From Bacteroidota bacterium (GTDB lineage Bacteria > Bacteroidota > Bacteroidia > Chitinophagales > LD1): a stretch of DNA of 64,000 nucleotides. The position numbers were made by a program, and so were the translations under genes. The notes beneath the pieces are model-generated. The model was not told where the DNA came from and made no database searches. It saw only the letters and a program-made list of their open reading frames with translations. Positions 38,467-46,895 of the stretch are shown one piece after another. Positions within the stretch are counted from its first letter, which is position 1; the number at the start of each line of letters is the position of its first letter. The DNA is taken from assembly GCA_947476645.1 (NCBI GenBank), contig CANJRM010000008.1, positions 1-64,000 of the forward strand. Reading direction: 5' to 3'.

Positions 38467-38676
38467 AAACAGCACCAACTTATCATAAAACAGCCCCACG
38501 TAATAACTAAACGGCTCTAATGTGTAATCAAATAGACCCGGCAGATTAGCAAACGACCCTCTGCTGTAACCAAACTATACCCGTCAATAACATAACTGCA
38601 CCTGAAAGTCTGATAACGACACCACATTGTGCGCAAACCGCACCAATAGCCCGCTGAACAAGGGTTTTGCTATTGC
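38467..38676. repeat. degenerate tandem array with exact 21-bp period (9 clear units plus one weak unit)
   Basis: Units start at 38467, 38488, 38509, 38530, 38551, 38572, 38593, 38614, 38635, (38656); consensus WAACNRCMCY-N6-TMANN. Confidence 0.85.
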
Positions 38677-38702
38677 ACACCCTGCCCTTCACTTTATTTT
38701 TG
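38672..38702 (+). promoter_or_regulatory. Bacteroidota-type promoter candidate just downstream of the 21-bp array
   Basis: ATTG (38672-38675), N19, TATTTTTG (38695-38702) fits TTTG-N19-TANNTTTG with one mismatch in the first box. Confidence 0.45.
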
Positions 38703-38741
38703 TGTCATCAAAATTTTTAAACCAACAAAAAATTAAAAACC

Positions 38742-39696
38742 ATGGATGACAAACAACTGAACAAGCTGAGCATGTTTATTAAAACTGCCGATTTTCTTGA
38801 CGATAACTCGGGCGACCTGGCGGGGGTAACGCAAATAGCAGGCATTAAAACCGCTATTGACAGCGGCATTGAAGGTATTGTAGATGCCGATGGCGATGCC
38901 GACAGCGACACCAGCGGCTTTACCATTCAAAAAACTGAAGAGCGCACCACGGTGGAGCAGCTAAGCATTAAGGTAAGCCGCGCTATGGCGGCTTATGGTT
39001 TATCTATTAATAACCCCGGTTTGGTAAAGCTTGCCGACTATGTGCCGAGCGAACTCGAAAGCAAACGCGATAATGATTTGTATGTAAAGGCAAAAAAAAC
39101 TTTGGGACCGTGCCGACCCGGTGAAGGCATCGCTCAGCAACTTTAACAGCGGCCCTACAGATGTCAATAATTTGAACACGGCTTTGCAGGATTTTTATGC
39201 CGTTATTCAACTGCCCGAAGAAAAACGCGGGCAAAAGAAAGTAAGCGGTATGAAGGTAGACCGTTTGTTTGGTGAAGTGGACGGGCAATTGGCGCAACTC
39301 GATATTTACATGGCAACGTTTGCGGGAGTAAATGAAGACCTCTATGCGCTGTATTTAACCTCGCGCGCTATAGATGAAAGCGGAGGTGGAAGCCAGAATA
39401 TTAAAAGCGGCAATGCAGGGGTAAATGCTGTGGTGAATGTGCCCTTTGCCGAAGGTAAAATAGATGCCGATACGGTATTGAAATTAGTGAACCGAACCGC
39501 CACAGGCGAGCTTCGTTTCTATTTCAGCGATTCGCCAACAGGAGGCGAAGGCACAGCTACATTACATTACATAGTTAATCCCGATTCGACTATGAATCTA
39601 GTGGCGGGCAGCTCGGGCTTTGATGTAACACACGTTTACTTAAATCTGTTTAACCCCAATGCTTTTGAGGGCAAATGGCGGGTGGAGATTTTGTAA
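38742..39696 (+). CDS. unknown protein, split by apparent frameshift at A8 run (ORFs 38742-39146 and 39121-39696)
   Basis: Frame 1 ends shortly after GCAAAAAAAACT; the +1 frame continues KLWDRADPVKASLSNFNSGPTDVNNLN; removing one A joins them. Confidence 0.7.
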
Positions 39697-39745
39697 AACT
39701 AACAGCCGTTAGTATTGCCCTGCTTGCAGGAAAGCGGGGTGAGTA

Positions 39746-40969
39746 TTAAAACAAGTGCACCAGCTTCTTTGTTACCTCTCCAATTCTTAGAAAATAAATG
39801 CCTGTACTAAATTCCGAAAACGGAATAGTGGTGAGATTTGTGTTGATGGTTTCGGCAAAAACAATTCTGCCTTCGGTACTAACTACTGTAAGTTTTTGCC
39901 CAAGTAAACCATCATTTATTTTTACCTGAAGGTTTTCGGCATGCACAGGATTGGGATAAATTTCAAAAGCAGTTTCTTCTTTGTTTACTTCATTAACCGC
40001 GCTTGGAGTTTCCACAGCCGCCAGCCAAATAGTAGTGTTAAGCAATAGCACGCGGTGGTTGCCGTTTGCTTCGCCTGTGTAACTAAAATATAAGTTGTCG
40101 TTAGGGTCGCCTGTGCCGTCATCGGGTGGCGATGAGTCGGTCAATGCTGCCACCTTACCCGTGCCAAAGCGGGCGCGCGCAAAAAAGGCGTTAGTACTTC
40201 CGCTGTTGCTGGCTCCTGTTTTGTAAATCAAACCTCTTACCGAATTGTTTTGCGAAGTAGAAAGCGTAAGGGTGGAGCCGCCCGAAATTTTTATTTGAGT
40301 TACATTACCAATGGCTGCATTGTGCAGGCACGAATCGCTTGGCAGGTTAGCCACATTGCTGCTGGTTTGCGAGTAGTCGGTGCTGTCAAAACTCATTCCG
40401 AAAGGATGAACCTGCACCGTGTTGTTGTTCATGAGGTCGTTCCATATTTGTGGCGAGTCGAAGCCGTCAAAATTTCTGTCGCTGCCCGTGTGGTCGCCTA
40501 TCATAAAAAGTCCGCCACCGTTTTGCACAAACTGCATAAAAGCCGTTTTTTCGGCTGCCGAAAAAAGAATGTTGGGTTCATCGCTTATAAAAACTTTGTA
40601 GTTAGAAAGGTCTTGTGCATTTGAGGTGTTGCCGTAAGTAATGGTTTTATTGTAAGGCAAAGTCTCCACGGTGTAACCCAGCTTTACCAAATCAACCGCC
40701 CAGGCAGAAAGGGCTCCGTCCCAATAAGTTTCGGGAGTTGATTGTGTAATACCCGATTGAGCAGGAGTAGGTGTTTTTGCAGGATTGGCTTCGTTACTTT
40801 GCCCAGCCTGCATAATGCCTCCGCTTCCTAAACCCAGGTTAAACACATCGGCATCAATTACCCAGTCGGCATTGCTGCACATTTGTGCTTTATTGGCATC
40901 GAACAAAATTTTGGTTTGCGCAAAACCCGAAACACTGATAAACAAAAAGGCAAAACGAATGATTTTCAT
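39746..40969 (-). CDS. T9SS-sorted secreted protein with glutamine-amidotransferase-like segment
   Basis: Signal peptide MKIIRFAFLFISVSGFAQ; LSNYKVFISDEPNILFSAAEKTAFMQFVQNGGGLFMIGDHTGS; FEIYPNPVHAENLQVKI CTD. Confidence 0.75.
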   Translation of the reverse strand: MKIIRFAFLFISVSGFAQTKILFDANKAQMCSNADWVIDADVFNLGLGSGGIMQAGQSNEANPAKTPTPAQSGITQSTPETYWDGALSAWAVDLVKLGYTVETLPYNKTITYGNTSNAQDLSNYKVFISDEPNILFSAAEKTAFMQFVQNGGGLFMIGDHTGSDRNFDGFDSPQIWNDLMNNNTVQVHPFGMSFDSTDYSQTSSNVANLPSDSCLHNAAIGNVTQIKISGGSTLTLSTSQNNSVRGLIYKTGASNSGSTNAFFARARFGTGKVAALTDSSPPDDGTGDPNDNLYFSYTGEANGNHRVLLLNTTIWLAAVETPSAVNEVNKEETAFEIYPNPVHAENLQVKINDGLLGQKLTVVSTEGRIVFAETINTNLTTIPFSEFSTGIYFLRIGEVTKKLVHLF

Positions 40970-41245
40970 GCAGCAAGAATAACCATAAGATAAACGCCAA
41001 GTGCTGTTTATTTTAGCTGATGGAATGAGGGGAATAAGCACAGCGTGTAAATTATTTATTTCTCCTATGAAAATTCGAAACTTTTATAGGTGTATTACCG
41101 TATACTAAAGCATGAACACAACGGCTAAAAATAGAAGCAACAACGGGCTGAAAATAGAGGTCGAAAATATTTTGAGAAAAATTTTGAAACCATGTAACAA
41201 AAATGAAACCCCTGCGTATACTTAAGAAACAGGCATAAAAAAAGA

Positions 41246-41260
41246 GGAGCTACAAGCTCC
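41246..41260 (-). terminator. Rho-independent terminator
   Basis: GGAGCTACAAGCTCC stem; T-run follows on - strand. Confidence 0.75.
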
Positions 41261-41289
41261 CCTTCAAACCTAAAACAAGAAGACAGGGA

Positions 41290-42816
41290 TTAGTTATTAG
41301 AAACGAACATTTTTTTAGAAAAGATTTGAGAGCCGGCTGCTACTACAGTATTGTAGGTACCATTAGCCAACAAAGAAACATTGAAGTCAATCGTATTGGC
41401 TCCTGAAAATAAAGTATAAGAAGAAGAAGAAATCTCGCGACCAATCATATCTACCATCTTAACGGTAATATCACGAGAAACAGAAGTAGTAATAACCAAT
41501 TTGCTACTATTTACGGCAGGATTAGGCATAGGTTCGCTGATAGTGAACACAGCTCCGCCATCGTTAACTCCACTTACGGACAAAGCAGAAGAATTAGAAG
41601 AAGAAGAACCGCTGCTCATAGAAAAATGAGTATTCATTCCTGCATATATACCTCCCGGAACTCCATCGCCATTGTAACAGGTTCCGCTATTGCGCGAGTA
41701 TTGCAACAAATCTGTAGAAGCAGAAACACTATCCATAAAACCATTCCATACTTCAGCCGAAGGATTGTAACCGTAAGCCGCATCGTATTTAATAGTTCTC
41801 ATTAAATCAACACTTGCATTGGCATTCGAAAAAGAATTAGGGAAAGTTTCAACTACATAAGTGTAGCTTTTCTCGTTAGTGTCAGCCGCAAAACTCCAGT
41901 AGCCGTGGTCGGTAATGCTGTTAGAAGCAGTAAACCATGCCGGTGAGCCGCTGCAAGGGCTTGCCGAAAAATAATTGCTGTATCCTCTGTCGTCAGGCGA
42001 AGGATTGCCGGTGGTACAACCAGTGCATTGTTGTGTAATTACTCCCGCAAAGCCGTTCATGTTGTCAGTGCCATCATTAAATTTCCCGCGCACAAAGCCA
42101 CCTCCGGCAGGAATGGTTTTAAAGTTTACTCGCACACCGTTGAAACCGTTCTCTTCGGTACCTATAGGAAAATCGTAAGCGGTAGTTTTTCTTATTCTGC
42201 GCTCCACTCCTCCTTCGCTGCTGCCGCGATTGCCCTTTGTAAGAATATAAGCGGTAGTCGGGTTGTCGTTAATAGACATAGCTGCTGCACCCGCTATTGC
42301 ATCGCTTGCTCCGTTTTTAATAGAAAGCAAATATTCGGTTGAGCCGCTGTACGTTTTAAGCATGCCCTTGTTGTTGTGGTTGGTTTGCGGGGTATTGCTG
42401 GCATAAGTAGCTGCAACTGTATTTGTTCCGAAAATTAAAGAGCCGGTTACACTAACCGGAGTTTGCATCACTACTTCCGAAGTAGCCGATGCTTTATCAA
42501 TTACCAGATTGTAGAACGGAGAGTTAGTGAAGTCACCCTTGATAGTTTGTATACCGCTGCCGGTAAATTTTACCGCGCGCTCTTTTGACATTACATCGGT
42601 ATGCGTTCCAAAAACCGAACCTACTCTGTTTTCAAAATCGCCATCAATTTCAATAATGCCGTCATTTTTCACCGTGCCCTGGTCATTGGTAAAGCTGCCT
42701 TCTACATGAAGCAAAGCGCCTTTCTGTAAATAGAGGTCGCCCCCGTTAATAAACTCGTTTTGTGCAAAGCTGATGGCAGGAATCAGCGCGATAGTCAGGT
42801 GAAGTAATTTTTTCAT
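41290..42816 (-). CDS. T9SS-sorted secreted hypothetical protein
   Basis: Signal peptide; NGGDLYLQKGALLHVEGSFTNDQGTVKNDGIIEIDGDF; C-terminal MPNPAVNSSKLVITTS. Confidence 0.8.
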   Translation of the reverse strand: MKKLLHLTIALIPAISFAQNEFINGGDLYLQKGALLHVEGSFTNDQGTVKNDGIIEIDGDFENRVGSVFGTHTDVMSKERAVKFTGSGIQTIKGDFTNSPFYNLVIDKASATSEVVMQTPVSVTGSLIFGTNTVAATYASNTPQTNHNNKGMLKTYSGSTEYLLSIKNGASDAIAGAAAMSINDNPTTAYILTKGNRGSSEGGVERRIRKTTAYDFPIGTEENGFNGVRVNFKTIPAGGGFVRGKFNDGTDNMNGFAGVITQQCTGCTTGNPSPDDRGYSNYFSASPCSGSPAWFTASNSITDHGYWSFAADTNEKSYTYVVETFPNSFSNANASVDLMRTIKYDAAYGYNPSAEVWNGFMDSVSASTDLLQYSRNSGTCYNGDGVPGGIYAGMNTHFSMSSGSSSSNSSALSVSGVNDGGAVFTISEPMPNPAVNSSKLVITTSVSRDITVKMVDMIGREISSSSYTLFSGANTIDFNVSLLANGTYNTVVAAGSQIFSKKMFVSNN

Positions 42817-42939
42817 TCAGAGTGCTTTGTAGTAACATACTCGATTACGTGGCAGTAGTCAATAGCAAAACACCTTATTTTGTCACAAACAATGCAGGTT
42901 TTGTGATGGAGCGAGGAAGATTTGAAACAAAAAGAGAAT

Positions 42940-43022
42940 TGTCATGCTGAGCTTGTCCCCGCCTGACCAGACGGGCAGGGAAGCATTTTCTCGACAAACC
43001 TTTCGACAAGCTCAGGGTGACA
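42940..43022. repeat. dispersed palindromic element, copy 4, interrupted by a second palindrome
   Basis: TGTCATGCTGAGCTTGTC-CCCGCCTGACCAGACGGGCAGGG-AAGCATTTTC...CTTTCGACAAGCTCAGGGTGACA. Confidence 0.9.
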
Positions 43023-43047
43023 TACCTCAACTGTATTCAGCGGGCAC

Positions 43048-43515
43048 TTACTTCTCCGCGTTCTGTTTCACCGATTTTTCGTTCATGGCTTTCAGACGCT
43101 TGCAAAGGGTTTTAATAATCCCCTTTGCCACTTCAATGCGGCTTTCCATCAGTTCGTAGAAAGGTTCCTGGTCAATTTTTAAAAGAAAGGTTTCGGCAGA
43201 AGCGGTAGCACTTGCCGAGCGGGTTTCGGTATCGAGCATAGAAAGCTCCCCAAAAAAGTCGCTCTCCTTCAAAACAGCGAAGGTATGGTCGCCTTTGTGA
43301 ATGCGCACCTCGCCTTTAAAAATAATGTACATGCAATGCGCTTCCTCCCCTGCGTTGAAAATGTTTTGTCCTTTTTCAAATTCTTCCTCTTCCAGAATTT
43401 CGGCTAATTCGGCCAAAACCGTTTCGGGCGTTTCCTCAAAAATCGAAAGCGATTTAAGGAGAAGAACTTTTTCGATGAGTAAGAGGCGTTGTTCCGCTTG
43501 GTTGTTGGTTGACAT
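43048..43515 (-). CDS. cyclic nucleotide-binding domain protein
   Basis: FNAGEEAHCMYIIFKGEVRIHKGDHTFAVLKESDFFGELSMLDTETRSASATA. Confidence 0.9.
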   Translation of the reverse strand: MSTNNQAEQRLLLIEKVLLLKSLSIFEETPETVLAELAEILEEEEFEKGQNIFNAGEEAHCMYIIFKGEVRIHKGDHTFAVLKESDFFGELSMLDTETRSASATASAETFLLKIDQEPFYELMESRIEVAKGIIKTLCKRLKAMNEKSVKQNAEK

Positions 43516-43517
43516 TC

Positions 43518-46280
43518 TTATTTCATTTCAAACAGCACCTTTTCTGCTGTTTCGGTGAGCAATATATCATTTTCGTTTTTCAACTTCTCCAACCATCTTC
43601 GCTTTTCTGTGCCTTTATAAAAAATAACCGAGTGTAAAGCCGCGGCTTTTGTCCAGCGGTGAAAATGGTGATGATGGTTGTTCAGAATATCATCAATAAT
43701 TATTTCGTACGTCAAATGCTCTTTGAAATCAAACTGCATAGCGTTGCATTTTTCCGAAACCGAACCCGGCTCAAAAAGTTTGTTGAACTTCAAAGAGATT
43801 TCTTTGGGCACTTCAATTTCAATTACCTCAAGTGCATTCGCAATGCTTTCTTTCTTCTTCATGTTGAAGGCGCTTTTTGCTTTTATCATTTTCTCTTTAT
43901 CGTACACAAACGAAAAAAGCAACAGAAGCGAATCGCGAATTTCATTGAGTTCCAACAAAAGCGCATCGGCTAAAACCTTCGTGGTTTTTTTGTTTTCAGT
44001 TTCTTGAACCATAAACAAAATGCGTGTGGCAGCATGAATATAATGATTCATAAGGTCCACATGCTGTGCCCGATTATGCAAATGCAGTTTAAACTCGCAA
44101 AGGTGAAGCGCGTGAAAAATATCGGAGCGCAGGGCTGGTGTTTTCCAAACCAACTCATCCAGAATTTTTGTTGCCTGCTCTGAACCAATTCGCCCGCACA
44201 GCAAAATAAATTTTGATTGTTGTTGACGTGTAAGTTGTTCGTGCGTTAACGCCCGTTTAATTTCTTTTAAGCACATATCTCCCGCTTCGTAAAACGCATC
44301 TACAATCAGCTTTTGATTTTTGTGCTTCAAAAACATTTGCATGAGCGGCTGCATCAATCGTTCGTTTTTCACCCTGCCCGAAGCATCAATAGCGGCTCTC
44401 ACTACTTCATCGTTCTCATCTTTCAATAATTCAAGCAGTGGTTTGTAGAAAGACTGTACTCCCAGTTCGCCAATTATTTCAGCAGCCATTTTTCGTTCGG
44501 TAAAAACAGATGAAGAGATAAGTTGAAGCAAACGTTGGCCGGCTGTAACCACAGCACTAATTCCTCCGCTGATCATTAATCCTGTGATGGCAGATTTCAT
44601 TAGGCGGTGATCTTTGTCTTGCACAAACTCATCGAGGTATTCCAATTCATCGGCCTGCAACATGCACTTGGCTTTTACCGCTTCGGGCAATAGTTCAATA
44701 TCGGTTCGCGCGTCAATCAGCGCTTCAATTTGCGGAAGCGCTGCTAGAATTTTTTTGCGCTCTGCCAATTGAATGGCTTCCATGCGCACTTCTTTTGCGG
44801 GATGTTGTATGGCTTTCAACACCAAGTCCTGTTGTTCATCCGAATATTTTTTTTCAATCAAATTCAGAATATAGATGGCTTCGCCTCGTTCGCCATTCGA
44901 AATTTTTTGAAGCAAAACATCTTTTGTTTTTTCATCGCTCAAATCAATTTCATTTCCAACAGAGTAGCGTTTATCGAGCGCTGTAACTAACGTACGTATG
45001 TATTCTCTGTCCACCACAAAAATCATAATTACCCAAACAATGATGAGTGTGAAAAGCAAATAGCTGAGCAAAAACAAGTCAACCTTTCCAGAAAGCTTTA
45101 CCAATGAAAAAAGCATGAAGCCGCTGAACGCAAGCGCGAACGGGTCCATCACTCCTTTCACAATGGTGTGGCCTTTCAATCTTAAATTTGAAGACAGCGG
45201 CTGCATGAGCGAAAGAAAAACAGGGTCCTGCAAACTCGTTTTTAAAACTTCGGTGATGATGGCCATGAGACCAAAAAAATAAAGCACCACATGATGGTCG
45301 TGTGTAAAAAACGGCAGCACCATAATGCTGATGAGAAACAGAAATAAAATAATAGGACTGATAAGCAACGAACCTTTTGTGCCGAGAATATTGGTGAGCC
45401 TGCCTGTAAGAATCAAGCGAATGAAAATGGCAAAGATTCTTCCGCCTGCATAAAACATGGCTATAAAACTAGCGAGTTGTTCATCGCTGTGCATCTCGTG
45501 TTTTATTTCAGAATAAAACGAAAAACTGATGATGGTAACACAAACAACAACAATGAAAGAAAGCAAGGCAACGAAGGCAATCATTCGATTGCCGAAAAAA
45601 CTTTTTACAATGTCGCGAACGTTTTCGGTTGCGTGTTCGTGTGTGTGCGCGTGTGCATGTTCATGCGCCACCTGCACATCCATTTTGCCCGCAGCTCTTA
45701 ACCGGAAATAAAAAATAAGCGAACACAAAATGGACACGCCCGAAAACACCAACATGTTTTCGTTATTGAAAAACTTAATGAGCACCGGCACTGCCGAGTA
45801 ACCAATCAACTTAGCAGGAATATCTCCCGCGCCAATCATTCCGAACAGTCTTTTGCTTTGTCGAATATCAAATTGCAAAGCGGCAAGTCCCCAAAATTCA
45901 AGATTGCTCAACAGGTAAATAACATAGTACCAACTGAACATGAGAAATAAAAACCACGGACTGTTGTTGGGAGAAAACTGAAAGCGGAACAGAAAAATGC
46001 TACCCGCCACAAACGAAATAATAAGCGGCACTAAATGTTTTATAGAAAGCGCGTGCTCTACTTTGCTGTAAACAAAGCCTGCCACCCAAAGCAAAAGCGC
46101 AGCAAACAAATACACCTTCGGCAATTCGAGCACATCAAATTTTTCAAGAAAAAGTGCAAAGGCAACGGTATTGAAAATGGCAACTCCAACTCCCTGAAAA
46201 AATTGCAGCCAAAAAAGATTGGTGACTAACCACGCTTCATCAGTTCGAATATTTAAAAGTCGGAGAAGACGGTTTTTCAT
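43518..46280 (-). CDS. Npt1/Npt2 (ATP/ADP translocase-like) transporter fused to HEAT-repeat domain
   Basis: About 12 N-terminal TM helices with His-rich loop, then HEAT-type repeats (EVRMEAIQLAERKKI, EVVRAAIDASGRV). Confidence 0.75.
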   Translation of the reverse strand: MKNRLLRLLNIRTDEAWLVTNLFWLQFFQGVGVAIFNTVAFALFLEKFDVLELPKVYLFAALLLWVAGFVYSKVEHALSIKHLVPLIISFVAGSIFLFRFQFSPNNSPWFLFLMFSWYYVIYLLSNLEFWGLAALQFDIRQSKRLFGMIGAGDIPAKLIGYSAVPVLIKFFNNENMLVFSGVSILCSLIFYFRLRAAGKMDVQVAHEHAHAHTHEHATENVRDIVKSFFGNRMIAFVALLSFIVVVCVTIISFSFYSEIKHEMHSDEQLASFIAMFYAGGRIFAIFIRLILTGRLTNILGTKGSLLISPIILFLFLISIMVLPFFTHDHHVVLYFFGLMAIITEVLKTSLQDPVFLSLMQPLSSNLRLKGHTIVKGVMDPFALAFSGFMLFSLVKLSGKVDLFLLSYLLFTLIIVWVIMIFVVDREYIRTLVTALDKRYSVGNEIDLSDEKTKDVLLQKISNGERGEAIYILNLIEKKYSDEQQDLVLKAIQHPAKEVRMEAIQLAERKKILAALPQIEALIDARTDIELLPEAVKAKCMLQADELEYLDEFVQDKDHRLMKSAITGLMISGGISAVVTAGQRLLQLISSSVFTERKMAAEIIGELGVQSFYKPLLELLKDENDEVVRAAIDASGRVKNERLMQPLMQMFLKHKNQKLIVDAFYEAGDMCLKEIKRALTHEQLTRQQQSKFILLCGRIGSEQATKILDELVWKTPALRSDIFHALHLCEFKLHLHNRAQHVDLMNHYIHAATRILFMVQETENKKTTKVLADALLLELNEIRDSLLLLFSFVYDKEKMIKAKSAFNMKKKESIANALEVIEIEVPKEISLKFNKLFEPGSVSEKCNAMQFDFKEHLTYEIIIDDILNNHHHHFHRWTKAAALHSVIFYKGTEKRRWLEKLKNENDILLTETAEKVLFEMK

Positions 46281-46334
46281 CAGCGGGTTGTGAAGTGGCT
46301 AATTTATAATTTTGAAACCGTTGTTCAGCATCTC

Positions 46335-46844
46335 TCAAACTTTTCTTGCCTCTAGCTTCTTCTTATAAAATTCTTTACTCGCTACGTAAACTGTTTTGGT
46401 AAACGTGGCGTACACTCTTCCTTCTTCATCTTCATACTTCAGCGGCAATTCAAAAATGTATTCGCCTTGTTCAACAACTTTTTGCTTTACTGTTTCCACC
46501 AATTCATCAGTAATCAGGAATTGACATTTCACTTTATCTAAAATAGGACGAACGAATTTCATGCTCGCGCCTTTGTCCCACACCACATAATTTTTACCAA
46601 GCACTTCCATCAATAGCAACATAAAGTAAGGGTCAACCGAAGAATAAATACTTCCTCCGTAAACTGTGCCTACACGATTACGCGTGCGGATGTTCAATTT
46701 CAAACTCACATGCAGTTCTTTAAAATCGCCTGCAATGAATTCTACTTTTCCTCCCGTGCACCAAATGCATGGCCAGAAGTTGAAAGCCCTTCGCATGTAT
46801 TTTGATTTCTTCGATTCGGTTTTGTCTGTTGGGTATTGTTTCAT
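46335..46844 (-). CDS. DUF4442 / hotdog-fold thioesterase-like protein
   Basis: GGKVEFIAGDFKELHVSLKLNIRTRNRVGTVYGGSIYSSVDPYFMLLLMEVLG. Confidence 0.8.
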   Translation of the reverse strand: MKQYPTDKTESKKSKYMRRAFNFWPCIWCTGGKVEFIAGDFKELHVSLKLNIRTRNRVGTVYGGSIYSSVDPYFMLLLMEVLGKNYVVWDKGASMKFVRPILDKVKCQFLITDELVETVKQKVVEQGEYIFELPLKYEDEEGRVYATFTKTVYVASKEFYKKKLEARKV

Positions 46845-46895
46845 GCGCTGATATGTTGAAGTTTATATTTTCGACACCGCTAAAAAACAAAGTCT

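Noticed and set aside
38467-38676. CRISPR array
   Set aside because: Period 21 bp, core only about 10 bp and degenerate, no identical direct repeats, no cas genes in the window.
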